The translations under genes were made by a program, and so were the position numbers. A model generated the notes under the pieces. The model was not told the DNA's origin, did no database searches, and saw nothing but the letters and a program-made list of their open reading frames with translations. DNA of 64,000 nucleotides from Anaerolineaceae bacterium. GTDB lineage: Bacteria > Chloroflexota > Anaerolineae > Aggregatilineales > Phototrophicaceae. Location of the stretch: positions 1,116,001 to 1,180,000 of the forward strand of contig NZXX01000001.1 in NCBI GenBank assembly GCA_002702065.1, in the 5' to 3' direction. This document shows positions 52,763 to 61,277 of this stretch, in pieces (the stretch's first letter is position 1; each line of letters opens with the position of its first letter).

Positions 52763-52775
52763 TGTTATAATAACG
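52763..52775 (+). promoter_or_regulatory. Symmetric extended -10 element between divergent pentonate genes
   Basis: TG-T-TATAAT (52763-52771) is an extended -10 for the plus strand. It lies inside the palindrome GTTATaATAAC (52765-52775), which reads as TATTAT/TTATAA on the other strand, so it may serve both directions or be a repressor site. Confidence 0.6.
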
Positions 52776-52802
52776 CATGTGACTCTCAGGGGGCAATCCG
52801 AA

Positions 52803-53585
52803 ATGAAATTATTTGAAGGGCAGGCTGCGGTCATTACCGGGGCCGGGGAGGGGATCGGCTATGCCATTGCGCGGCAGCTGGCCTTGCAGGGGGCGTCAGT
52901 ATTGCTGAATGATATTGACGTGGCTTTGGCGGAGAAAGCTGCCTCTGAAATCAGCGCGGAGGGCGGTATCTGCCAGGCATTTGGCGGCGATGCATCCGAT
53001 ATTGAGACGATCCGCCGCATGGTGCAGACGGCTGTCACTTCGTACGGGCGGCTGGATATGGCGGTTGCCAATGCCGGACTGACCTTTTATGGTGATTTTT
53101 TTGAGTTTAAGCCTGAAAATTTCGAGCGGCTGGTGAACCTGAACCTGCGCGGGTCCTATTTTCTGGCGCAGGCAGCGGCCCGGCAGATGCGTTTGCAGGG
53201 CGATGGCGGCAGGATTATCCTGATGTCGTCCGTCACCGGGCATCAGGCGGTGCCGTATCTGGCGGCCTATGGCATGACCAAAGCGGCGCTGGAGATGCTG
53301 GCGAAAACACTGGTGCTGGAACTGTCGCCACATCAGATTACGATCAACGCGGTTGCGCCTGGTGCCACCCTGACACCGCGCAATGTGGCGGATGACCCGG
53401 ACTTTGTCGCCAATTGGGCATCACGCATCCCGACACAGCAGATCGTGATGCCGGATGATATTGCCCATGCGGCGCTGTTTTTGCTGTCGAAGCAGGCTGG
53501 CCAGATTACCGGCCAGACGGTTGTCGTCGATGGTGGCTGGACGGCGATTAGTCCAACCCCGTCGATGGATTTTGTCAAAGAATAG
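52803..53585 (+). CDS. Short-chain dehydrogenase (probable sugar dehydrogenase)
   Basis: A 260-residue classical SDR. The cofactor motif is TGAGEGIG (about residues 11-18), NAG follows in VANAGLTF, and the catalytic triad Ser-Tyr-Lys appears as MSSVTG and YGMTK. The C-terminus (GQTVVVDGGW) is standard. Position at the head of a Weimberg-type gene set suggests oxidation of an aldopentose to its lactone, or of a 2-keto-3-deoxy acid. ATG at 52803 is preferred to 52743, because the GGGGG-rich site and the start of the fold are there. Confidence 0.85.
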   Translation: MKLFEGQAAVITGAGEGIGYAIARQLALQGASVLLNDIDVALAEKAASEISAEGGICQAFGGDASDIETIRRMVQTAVTSYGRLDMAVANAGLTFYGDFFEFKPENFERLVNLNLRGSYFLAQAAARQMRLQGDGGRIILMSSVTGHQAVPYLAAYGMTKAALEMLAKTLVLELSPHQITINAVAPGATLTPRNVADDPDFVANWASRIPTQQIVMPDDIAHAALFLLSKQAGQITGQTVVVDGGWTAISPTPSMDFVKE

Positions 53586-53617
53586 CGATCATACATCAGA
53601 GAAAGAGCAACTTAAAA

Positions 53618-54517
53618 ATGACCACACTGGTACGTTTTTTCCACCCTCAATTGGATGGGCAGGCTCGCATTGGGCTGTTGACGAACGATACGGTTTACGA
53701 CATCAGCCGGGCGGTGCCGTCGATTTCGGCGTGGCTGCGGCAAAGTTCTGGCCGTGTGAGCGAGGCGATTGCCGAACTGGAAGCGCTGGTAGATCAGGCC
53801 GAGCACAGTTTTCCGGTGGCGGATTTTGCGCTGGAACCGCGATCCGATGTGCCGTGTTTGCTCAGCCCGGTCGATGAGCAGGAAGTGTGGGCCGCGGGCG
53901 TGACCTATGAGCGCAGCCGCGAAGCCCGTCAGGAAGAATCAAAAGATGGGGGTGATGTCTACGCCCGTGTGTATGATGCCGAGCGTCCGGAAATATTCTT
54001 TAAGGCGCAGGGCTGGCGGGCTGTGGGGCCGGGCGGCGAGGTCGGTATCCGGTCGGATGCATCGTGGTCTGTGCCGGAGCCAGAGCTGGGCGTGGTGTAT
54101 AACCCCGATCTGGAACCGGTGGGATTTGTGCCGGGCAATGACATGAGCAGCCGCGATATTGAAGGCGAGAATCCGCTGTATCTGCCGCAGGCGAAGGTGT
54201 ACACAGCGTCATGTGCGCTGGGCCCCGGCATCGTGCTCAACCCGACCAGCGATTGGCCGCAGGCGACGATCCGGGTGAAGATCGAGCGTGACGGAAAGTC
54301 TGTCTTCGATGGGGATGTGCACACATCAAAAATCAAGCGGCGTATTGATGAACTGGGCCAGTATCTGGGGCACAGCTACAGCTTTCCCGATGGTGTGGTG
54401 CTGCTGACCGGGACCGGCACGGTGCCGCCTGCTGATTTTACGCTGGCCGCCGGGGATGTGGTGACGGTCAGTATTGAAGGTATTGGTGAATTGAAAAACA
54501 GAGTGAAAGTCGTATAG
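53618..54517 (+). CDS. 2-keto-3-deoxypentonate dehydratase (FAH family)
   Basis: A 299-residue fumarylacetoacetase-fold enzyme. AAGVTYERSREAR-x-EES, DVYARVYDAERPEIFFK and the metal-binding E-x-E of PEPELG (153-158), followed by GNDMSSRDIE, are the hallmarks of 2-keto-3-deoxy-D-arabinonate/xylonate dehydratases. It would convert the YjhG product to 2,5-dioxopentanoate, the substrate of the aldehyde dehydrogenase at 49028-50626. It follows the SDR by 32 bases and precedes the UxaA-type gene by two bases. Confidence 0.9.
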   Translation: MTTLVRFFHPQLDGQARIGLLTNDTVYDISRAVPSISAWLRQSSGRVSEAIAELEALVDQAEHSFPVADFALEPRSDVPCLLSPVDEQEVWAAGVTYERSREARQEESKDGGDVYARVYDAERPEIFFKAQGWRAVGPGGEVGIRSDASWSVPEPELGVVYNPDLEPVGFVPGNDMSSRDIEGENPLYLPQAKVYTASCALGPGIVLNPTSDWPQATIRVKIERDGKSVFDGDVHTSKIKRRIDELGQYLGHSYSFPDGVVLLTGTGTVPPADFTLAAGDVVTVSIEGIGELKNRVKVV

Positions 54518-54519
54518 GG

Positions 54520-56100
54520 ATGAGTGGCAATGTCAATCTGTTCGGCGATGTGCCGGCTGGTGTGGTGCCGTTTAATTCGGTAGCACTGCGGCTGCATTCT
54601 GCCGATCATGTCGGTGTGGCGAAACGACCGTTGCAGGCCGGGACGGTGCTGGCAACCGAATCAGGCCAGCTAATTATTCAGCAGTTTGTGGCGGATGGTC
54701 ATAAGTTTGCATTGGAGGCTGTCGCACAGGGTGAGGCTGTCCGGCGTTACGGTCAGATCATCGGCTTTGCGTCACAGGCGATAGCGCCGGGCGATCATGT
54801 GCATACGCATAATCTGGCTGTGCAGGATTTTGCCCGCGAGTATGCGTTCAGTGTGGATTACGAGCCGGTCACGCTCACTCCCGACGATCAGCGGCGCACG
54901 TTTATGGGTTACAAACGTGCGGATGGGCGTGTCGGCACGCGCAACTACATCGGCGTGATTTCGACCGTGAACTGCTCGGCGCATACCGTTCGCGAGATCG
55001 CCCATCACTTCACGGCGGAACGGCTGGCGGAGTATCCCAACATTGATGGGGTAATCGCACTGGCGCATCTGTCCGGGTGTGCCGTGCAGATCGGTGGCGC
55101 GGATTATGTGCTGCTGCAACGGACTCTGGCCGGGATGGCACAGCATGTCAACATCGGTGCCTACATCATCGTCGGCCTTGGCTGCGAAGCCAATCAGATT
55201 GCGGATCTGGTGTCCAATTACCGCCTCAACGGCAATGCGGGCCTGACCCCGCCCAGCCTGACCATTCAGGGTGAGGGTGGCGTTCGCAAGACGATTCAGG
55301 CGGGTATCGACGCGGTTGAAGAACTGCTGCCGATGGTCAACAATGCCGAGCGCAGCCCGCAGCCCATCTCGGAATTGATGGTCGCCCTGCAATGCGGCGG
55401 CAGCGATAGCTGGTCTGGCGTGACGGCGAACCCGCTGGTGGGCATGGTCTCGGATGAGATTGTGCGGCAGGGGGGAACGGTGGTGCTGGGCGAAACGCCG
55501 GAAATTTACGGGGCGGAACATATGCTGACGCGCCGTGCGGCCAGCGAAGCCGTGGGCCGGAAACTGATTGACAAGGTGCACTGGTGGGAAGAACACAGCC
55601 GCCGGTTGGGCATCGAAATCGACAACAATCCGTCACCAGGAAACAAGCTGGGCGGGTTGACGACGATTTACGAAAAGTCGCTGGGTGCTGTCATTAAGGG
55701 TGGCTCGACCCCTTTGACCGGCGTTTACGACTATGGCGAACCCGTCACGGCGCGTGGCTTCACCTTTATGGATTCGCCGGGGTACGACCCCGTAGCCGTC
55801 ACCGGGCAGGTGGCCGGTGGCTCGAACCTGGTGTTGTTTACCACCGGGCGTGGCTCTGCATTTGGCTTTAAACCGGCCCCCAGCATCAAACTGGCGACCA
55901 ACAGCACCATGTTTAACCACATGGAAGACGATATGGATTACAACGCAGGCAAGATTCTGGAAGGCGTACCCATGTCTCAGGCGACGGATGAACTGCTGGA
56001 TATGGTGATTGCTGTGGCCTCAGGCCAGCCATCCAAGAGCGAGGCGCAGGGCGTGGGCGAAGCGGAGTTCAACCCCTGGAATCTGGGCGGCACGCTCTGA
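54520..56100 (+). CDS. uxaA: Altronate/galactarate dehydratase family protein (UxaA type)
   Basis: A 526-residue metal-dependent dehydratase. The N-terminal SAF-type domain (about residues 15-95, with GDHVHTHNL) is followed by the catalytic domain with GYKRADGRVGTRNY, STVNCSAHT, LQCGGSDSWSG, GETPEIYGAEH and the late FTTGRGSAFG. Full-length proteins of this layout dehydrate D-altronate (UxaA) or galactarate (GarD). Altronate is favoured by the uronate genes nearby, though the same operon handles pentonates. It ends the plus-strand pentonate operon. Confidence 0.87.
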   Translation: MSGNVNLFGDVPAGVVPFNSVALRLHSADHVGVAKRPLQAGTVLATESGQLIIQQFVADGHKFALEAVAQGEAVRRYGQIIGFASQAIAPGDHVHTHNLAVQDFAREYAFSVDYEPVTLTPDDQRRTFMGYKRADGRVGTRNYIGVISTVNCSAHTVREIAHHFTAERLAEYPNIDGVIALAHLSGCAVQIGGADYVLLQRTLAGMAQHVNIGAYIIVGLGCEANQIADLVSNYRLNGNAGLTPPSLTIQGEGGVRKTIQAGIDAVEELLPMVNNAERSPQPISELMVALQCGGSDSWSGVTANPLVGMVSDEIVRQGGTVVLGETPEIYGAEHMLTRRAASEAVGRKLIDKVHWWEEHSRRLGIEIDNNPSPGNKLGGLTTIYEKSLGAVIKGGSTPLTGVYDYGEPVTARGFTFMDSPGYDPVAVTGQVAGGSNLVLFTTGRGSAFGFKPAPSIKLATNSTMFNHMEDDMDYNAGKILEGVPMSQATDELLDMVIAVASGQPSKSEAQGVGEAEFNPWNLGGTL

Positions 56101-56129
56101 TTCTAGTGCGTCTCTTACAGCGTGTTCAC

Positions 56130-56145
56130 AGTTTCGTTAGAAACT
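56130..56145. promoter_or_regulatory. Palindrome upstream of msrB
   Basis: AGTTTC-gtta-GAAACT is a perfect 6-bp inverted repeat, just before a -10-like TATGAT (56151-56156). It could be an operator for msrB or the end of the uxaA-type transcript. Confidence 0.35.
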
Positions 56146-56206
56146 ACCGCTATGATAAGCCTGTATAAACGCTCTCAAAGTTATTCGCGTAGTCAGGAGA
56201 ATTTCT

Positions 56207-56614
56207 ATGGCTGACAAGATCGCCAAGTCCGAAGCAGAGTGGCGCGAGCAGTTGACGCCGGACCAGTACGCGGTGCTGCGTCAGGCCGGAACGGAACGGC
56301 CCTTTTCTGGCGAGTATGTCCACAACAAGGTCGATGGCACCTATCGCTGCGCCGCTTGTGGCAACGAATTGTTTTCATCGGAAACCAAGTTCGAGTCAGG
56401 GTCCGGCTGGCCCAGCTTTTGGGACATGATGGAAGAGGGCAGTGTCGAGCTGCGGCAGGATAACAGCCACGGCATGGTGCGGACGGAAGTCGTCTGTGCG
56501 CGCTGCGGTTCCCATCTGGGGCATCTGTTTGATGACGGCCCGCGCGAGACGACGGGCCTGCGCTACTGCATCAACTCGCTGGCACTGGACTTCGACCCGG
56601 CGGATAGTAAGTAA
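56207..56614 (+). CDS. msrB: Peptide-methionine (R)-S-oxide reductase
   Basis: A 135-residue stand-alone MsrB repairing oxidised methionine in proteins. Zinc is held by Cys48/Cys51 (CAACG) and Cys97/Cys100 (CARCG), the catalytic Cys121 is in RYCINS, and the substrate-binding GSGWPSFW and HLGHLF segments are intact. A resolving cysteine near residue 65 is not seen, so regeneration may use another Cys or thioredoxin directly. It has GGAG seven bases upstream of its ATG and is followed by a strong terminator. No msrA is nearby. Confidence 0.96.
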   Translation: MADKIAKSEAEWREQLTPDQYAVLRQAGTERPFSGEYVHNKVDGTYRCAACGNELFSSETKFESGSGWPSFWDMMEEGSVELRQDNSHGMVRTEVVCARCGSHLGHLFDDGPRETTGLRYCINSLALDFDPADSK

Positions 56615-56623
56615 ATGGTTTGA

Positions 56624-56648
56624 GGGCGGGCATCCCCGCCCTTTTTTT
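56624..56648 (+). terminator. Intrinsic terminator of msrB
   Basis: GGGCGGG (56624-56630), loop CATC, CCCGCCC (56635-56641), then seven T residues. It overlaps the stop codon of the convergent uidA gene at 56647. Confidence 0.9.
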
Positions 56649-58377
56649 ATTCCTCTTTGCGCCACAATTCCCGCAGTCGATGCGCGGCCATCTTCGGGCG
56701 ACGGTCCCGCGTGAAGACCCCTTTGAAGTTCATGGCGGCGGTGCGGAAGACCGCCTGCGATGTCTTAAAGTCGCACAGATTCCAGACATGCTGGCCGACC
56801 ACGTAGCTTTTCTGATTCAGCAGATTGATGGTCTTTGTCAGAAACTCGGTTTGATATTCCTCGCTGAACATTTCCGATGGCTCCGCGTGCCAGCCCGGCA
56901 GCGTATCCGCCCCGAATTCACTCAAAATAATTGGCTTGCCGAATTTGGCGTGGGTGGCGTCGAGTTCCGCTTCCAGCACTTCGATGCCATCGTCGATGTT
57001 GCCACCCTGCGAATACCAGCCGTAGTAGCGGTTCATGCACAACACGTCGACAAACTCAAACGTTGGCTCGTCCGGCCCGTTGATCATACCCACATTGACC
57101 ACCGTCACCGGGCGTGTGGGGTCAAGCGCTTTTGCCAGATCGTACAATTCGCGGAAGAACGGCCCGGCCTTCTCATCGTTGTTGAACGGTTCGTTGGCGA
57201 GGCTCCACATGATGACGCTGGGGTGGTTTTTATCGCGGGCGATCAGCTCACGCGTGAATTGATGACAGAGTTCGCGGCGTCGTTCCAGGCCATGTTCGGC
57301 AAAATACAACCCGACTGCCTGCGTTTCATCAATGACCAGAAAGCCCAGACGATCCGCCAGCGCCATCATCTCCTCGGCATAGGGGTAATGTGTGGTGCGG
57401 AAAGAATTGGCCCCGACCCAGCGCATAAGCTCAAAATCTTTAATCATGACCGCCGGCACATAGCCGCGCCCCATCACCGGGAAATCCTCATGGCGGCCAA
57501 AGCCAGTTAGCTGCACCGGTTCGCCGTTGAGCAGCAGTTGATCCCCGGCTACCTGAATGGTGCGGATACCGACCGGCAGCGTATAGCGATCAATGATGGT
57601 GTCGCCAACGAGCAGTTCCAGCGTGAGGTCGTAAAGATTAGGCTGATCCGGCGACCACAAAGCGGCATTCTCGACACGCAGCGTCGATGAGTCGTCCAGG
57701 TCCTGTACAAGCTCCGTGCCGAAACCTTTCAGCGTGGCACGTACCTGACCGGCGTCCGCGCTATGCTCGACAGCAACCTGCACTACGCCCGTCGTCCCCT
57801 CGATATCGGTGGTGACGGTGACGTCCTGAATGGCCTTCTGTGGCACGGTATACACCTGTACAGGCCGCTGGATGCCGCAGTAGGGGAAGAAGTCAAAGGC
57901 ATTGGCCGGGAAATTGCGCAAGAACCCGCCAAAGGGGCTTTTCGGGTCTGGCGGAATGTTGCCGGGGGGCACGCGATCAGGTGCCAGTTCGCCATCGACG
58001 CGCACCACCAGCACATTCGCTTCGGCCTGAACGTGGCTGCTGATCTCAAACGCGAAGGGCAGATGGCCGCCCTCATGCTGACCTATCTGCGTACCGTTCA
58101 GCCAGACTTCGGCCAGATAATTGACTGACCCGAACCGAATGAATATGGGCTGCCCCAGCCAGCCAGCAGGCACACTGAAAGTGGTCTGATACCAGCCGAC
58201 GCCCAGGTAATCGCGCAGGTCATTGAGCTGGTCATTCCAACTGGCCGGCACAGCGATCGGTTGACCACCCTCGAAGCCCGCACTCCATGCGCCACTGGCA
58301 TCAGGGTCGATGCGAAAATTCCAGAAGCCGGACAAATCCTGAATCTGACGATAAGAATTGGATTGTGGATAAAGCAT
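56647..58377 (-). CDS. uidA: Beta-glucuronidase (GH2)
   Basis: A 576-residue glycoside hydrolase with the GH2 order: jelly-roll sugar-binding domain (about 1-180), immunoglobulin-like domain (about 181-275) and TIM barrel (about 276-576). The acid/base is Glu396 (SLANEPF) and the nucleophile Glu487 (LSEFGAD). The N-x-K-G motif at 550-553 (NFKG) recognises the substrate carboxylate and separates glucuronidases from galactosidases. There is no signal peptide, so imported glucuronides are cleaved in the cytoplasm. It is the last gene of the minus-strand uronate group, whose enzymes convert the released uronic acid. Confidence 0.93.
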   Translation of the reverse strand: MLYPQSNSYRQIQDLSGFWNFRIDPDASGAWSAGFEGGQPIAVPASWNDQLNDLRDYLGVGWYQTTFSVPAGWLGQPIFIRFGSVNYLAEVWLNGTQIGQHEGGHLPFAFEISSHVQAEANVLVVRVDGELAPDRVPPGNIPPDPKSPFGGFLRNFPANAFDFFPYCGIQRPVQVYTVPQKAIQDVTVTTDIEGTTGVVQVAVEHSADAGQVRATLKGFGTELVQDLDDSSTLRVENAALWSPDQPNLYDLTLELLVGDTIIDRYTLPVGIRTIQVAGDQLLLNGEPVQLTGFGRHEDFPVMGRGYVPAVMIKDFELMRWVGANSFRTTHYPYAEEMMALADRLGFLVIDETQAVGLYFAEHGLERRRELCHQFTRELIARDKNHPSVIMWSLANEPFNNDEKAGPFFRELYDLAKALDPTRPVTVVNVGMINGPDEPTFEFVDVLCMNRYYGWYSQGGNIDDGIEVLEAELDATHAKFGKPIILSEFGADTLPGWHAEPSEMFSEEYQTEFLTKTINLLNQKSYVVGQHVWNLCDFKTSQAVFRTAAMNFKGVFTRDRRPKMAAHRLRELWRKEE

Positions 58378-58502
58378 CTTAATTCTCTTTTCACAATATC
58401 TATTGCGTTAATTAATCCCTGCACAAACAGGAAAATCAGCGGTTGTTCAAGCTGCCAGATACGGCGAAAGGGGGCTTTGGTTATTTCTGGCGGCGGGGCG
58501 AT

Positions 58503-58976
58503 CTACCGCCATTGAGCCACGATCGCCTCCATTTGTTTGAGATAACCGGGCGCGTCCGGTGAGTTTTCAGCCGGTGCCCAGGGTGCAAACTGCTTGTGGG
58601 TGCTGGCGTGGTATGGCCCCTGAATAATCTCCAGCGTGGCGGAGGGCTCCAGCACGACCAGCGCATGATAGGTGCGGGGTGCGATGTCGGCAATGCGATT
58701 AGGGCCAGCAGCATCCAGCACAAAAACGTCCTGAACGGTTCCACTGTCATCAAATCGCAGGAGGGCAAACTTCCCGACAAGAATCGAGAAGAGTTCGACC
58801 TTGTCGGGATTTTCGTGCTTGTGCGGTGGGGTATAGGTACCGGGCAGCATGGCGTTGACCATGCGCTGCACCGGTTCCTCGTGTTCATGCAGGCGGTAAA
58901 TCATGCGTTTGCGCGGTGATTCCGCCGCCTGCTTTATGAAAGACTCGATCATTTCCTGCGTGATCGTGCGGATCAT
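58503..58976 (-). CDS. WbuC family cupin-fold metalloprotein
   Basis: A 157-residue single-domain cupin. Metal ligands are in PPHKHENPDKVELF (two His and a Glu) and in the second motif RTYHALV (His). The tail GPY...FAPWAPAEN matches the WbuC family, first seen beside O-antigen genes and otherwise of unknown function. ATG at 58976 overlaps the stop of the upstream SDR gene (TGATG), so it is translationally coupled. In this position it could act on a uronate or its keto form; that is inference. About 125 bases separate it from uidA with no clear promoter or terminator. Confidence 0.87.
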   Translation of the reverse strand: MIRTITQEMIESFIKQAAESPRKRMIYRLHEHEEPVQRMVNAMLPGTYTPPHKHENPDKVELFSILVGKFALLRFDDSGTVQDVFVLDAAGPNRIADIAPRTYHALVVLEPSATLEIIQGPYHASTHKQFAPWAPAENSPDAPGYLKQMEAIVAQWR

Positions 58977-59797
58977 CAGACCCCCGAAAATGCGCTGAAC
59001 CCACCATCTACCGGGACAATTGTGCCCGTCACAAACTTTGCGCCATCCGATACCAGCCACATCAGTGCGCCGACCAGTTCGTCCGGTTGGCCAAAGCGTG
59101 CCATCGGTGTGTTGTTGACGATCAACTGACCGCGATCAGTGTACGAGCCGTCTTCATTGGTGACGAGGCGCAGGTTCTGGGTGGTGATAAAGAAGCCGGG
59201 CGAGATGGCGTTGACACGAATATTCGGGCTGTATTCCTTGGCCATATAGACGGCCAGCCATTTGGTGAAGTTGTCGATACCGGCTTTGGCTGCCGCATAA
59301 CCCACGACGCGGGTCATGGGCCGATCCGCAGCCATCGACGAAATGTTGATGATGACCCCTTCGCCTTTTTCGGCCATCTGGCGCGCGAATACCTGTGATG
59401 GCAGCAGCGTGCCCATGAAATTGAGGTTGAACACCCATTGCAGCGCGTCTTCGGGCAGGTCGAAGAAACTGCGCGAGTTATCCGGCGCGGTGGTGGCTTC
59501 CGGTTTATTGCCCCCGGCGCAGTTGATGAGGATGTCGATGCGTCCGAATTCCGTCATGATGGTGTCGCAGGCATCCTGAAGGATGTTTTTGTCCAGCACA
59601 TCAGCGGCCAGCGGCAGGGCTTTGCCCCCCTGTTCCACAATGGTATCGACGGTACTTTGCGCTTTTTCGATGGATGTGCCAATGACGACGGCAACGGCCC
59701 CCGCCTGCGCCAGCGCCTGGCACATTGCCGAACCGAGGACGCCGCTGCCGCCCGTGACAACAGCGACTTTGCCCGCAAGATCAATGGTATACGTCAT
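58976..59797 (-). CDS. uxuB: SDR-type D-mannonate oxidoreductase (fructuronate reductase)
   Basis: A 273-residue SDR. The cofactor loop is TGGSGVLG, followed by CAGGN and the catalytic NISSM and YAAAK segments. The features that single out UxuB/YjmF-type fructuronate reductases are present: FFDLPEDA, NFMGTLLPSQVFA, APGFF-like SPGFFITTQN, and the terminus VPVDGGFSAFSGV. It would reduce D-fructuronate to D-mannonate with NADH. GAGGAG precedes the ATG. Lying between UxaE and the cupin and beside beta-glucuronidase, it fits a glucuronate/galacturonate route. Confidence 0.88.
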   Translation of the reverse strand: MTYTIDLAGKVAVVTGGSGVLGSAMCQALAQAGAVAVVIGTSIEKAQSTVDTIVEQGGKALPLAADVLDKNILQDACDTIMTEFGRIDILINCAGGNKPEATTAPDNSRSFFDLPEDALQWVFNLNFMGTLLPSQVFARQMAEKGEGVIINISSMAADRPMTRVVGYAAAKAGIDNFTKWLAVYMAKEYSPNIRVNAISPGFFITTQNLRLVTNEDGSYTDRGQLIVNNTPMARFGQPDELVGALMWLVSDGAKFVTGTIVPVDGGFSAFSGV

Positions 59798-59811
59798 AGG
59801 GGGAAGCTCCT

Positions 59812-61170
59812 CTAGTTGTTCTGGAACGGCGCAATGTGGCGGTCAAAGTGCTTCTTGAGCACGGCATCGTAGGTGTCGTTGTGTTCGTATAGCACGTCAT
59901 AAACTGGCTTGCGGTAATGGTCGAGAATCGAGCCGAATGTCACGTGCAGCACCTGGCGCGCATCGAACTGTTCAAACAGGTCCGGCAGTTCGGAATCCGC
60001 CGGGTTTGCCGGGACTTTGGACAGGTCACCGGACACATGATAGGAGGCGCGGTCGGTTGGGTAACGTTCGATGGCGAAGTCCAGAATCTCGCGGAACAGC
60101 GGGACATTGTGCATCGCCACCACACGCAGCGCTTCCAGCCAGCTTGTCCCGGCGGTCTTCAGGTGGACATACTGCCCGGTGTGTTTGAAGATGATCGGGT
60201 AGATGCTGAATTTGTCCGAGCCCGTGTGGATGCTCAGTTTGTAGGGGCCGAGTTCGCGGGCGATTTTGGCATGTACGGCGAAGTCGTTTTCAAAGACATC
60301 CAGATCGCCGATGTAATCCACCCCTTTTTCGAAGCTGCCGATAAAGCGTGGGGCAAGGCCGTGAAAATCGACGCCCAGCCGCTTGAGTTCGGAGGCGAAG
60401 AAGTAGTGTTCCGCCGGGCTGGTGGGCGTGTCGGTTTCATCGACGGATACTTCGAGGTCATAGGGCTGGCCGTTGAATTCGGAAGCAATGTAACGGGCCA
60501 GCTTGGTGACATGGGCAATGGCGCGGCTGTACTTGCCCGTCGCCCGTAGCAGCGCTTCTTCATCAATCGCGCCGCCCGGTGTATTGCCGATATAGAGTTT
60601 TTTCAGATCATCGGCGCTGGTTTCGAGCGCATCCCACGGCAGCGAGTCAAATTTCTGCTGGAGTGTGGCGTGGTCATCGGTATGGGCCGCGTTGTCGACG
60701 TGTTCGTTGGGGTCGAGTGTGAAACCCACAAAGCCGGCAGCAATGCAGTCGTCAATCGCCTTGATGTTCTTCAGATGGTCGGCGTCGCTGCCGAAGCCGC
60801 TCTGGTAGTTCATTTGCAGCACGCCGAAGGTCGCGTCGTCCATGACGTTTTGCGGGGTGCGGTTGGACCGTTCCATCTCGCGGATCGACTGCTGTGCGAA
60901 AACGGGGAACATATCGGTGCCCTGTACAGCCAGGATATGGCCGGGTGTTGCCAACCCCAGCCGGTCGCCACAGCCGATGGATTTCTTCAGACCCACAGTG
61001 GTGGGGGCGGTCCAGGGCATCGCCTGGCGCACCGCGGCGGCATTTTGCGCATCCAGCGGGCAGACCCAGCTGTCACCCTGCTGCTCGCCATGAAAACCCT
61101 GTGGCAGATCACCCGTAATCTTTAAATGTCTGCCCTGGGCGGTGCTGATAATTTCGTAAGTGGTTGCCAT
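59812..61170 (-). CDS. uxaE: Tagaturonate/fructuronate epimerase
   Basis: A 452-residue enzyme of the UxaE family (TM0440 type), which interconverts D-tagaturonate and D-fructuronate so that galacturonate can enter the glucuronate branch. Recognisable segments are GCGDRLGLATPGHI near the N-terminus, FGVLQMNYQSGFG, GFTLDPNEHVDN and KLSIHTGSDKFSIYP, which carries likely metal-binding His and Asp. The start is ATG at 61170, with GGAG ten bases upstream; the longer frame to 61290 runs into the divergent sulfatase promoter. It is the first gene of the uronate group. Confidence 0.88.
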   Translation of the reverse strand: MATTYEIISTAQGRHLKITGDLPQGFHGEQQGDSWVCPLDAQNAAAVRQAMPWTAPTTVGLKKSIGCGDRLGLATPGHILAVQGTDMFPVFAQQSIREMERSNRTPQNVMDDATFGVLQMNYQSGFGSDADHLKNIKAIDDCIAAGFVGFTLDPNEHVDNAAHTDDHATLQQKFDSLPWDALETSADDLKKLYIGNTPGGAIDEEALLRATGKYSRAIAHVTKLARYIASEFNGQPYDLEVSVDETDTPTSPAEHYFFASELKRLGVDFHGLAPRFIGSFEKGVDYIGDLDVFENDFAVHAKIARELGPYKLSIHTGSDKFSIYPIIFKHTGQYVHLKTAGTSWLEALRVVAMHNVPLFREILDFAIERYPTDRASYHVSGDLSKVPANPADSELPDLFEQFDARQVLHVTFGSILDHYRKPVYDVLYEHNDTYDAVLKKHFDRHIAPFQNN

Positions 61171-61224
61171 AAAATGTGTTCTCCAATGCTCAGGTGGCTT
61201 GTCGCCAGTTGAACGAACTTCCCC

Positions 61225-61231
61225 TATAATA
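61225..61231. promoter_or_regulatory. Symmetric -10 element between uxaE and the sulfatase
   Basis: TATAATA on the plus strand reads TATTATA on the minus strand, so one element could serve both divergent genes. No good -35 lies at normal spacing for either. Confidence 0.4.
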
Positions 61232-61277
61232 CCCCGCAGAGTCGCAATTACCAGAGCCACACACCCGAGGCGGACGT

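Noticed and set aside
61209..61230. TTGAAC plus TATAAT as a full sulfatase promoter
   Set aside because: The spacer is only 10 bases; only the -10 element can be supported.
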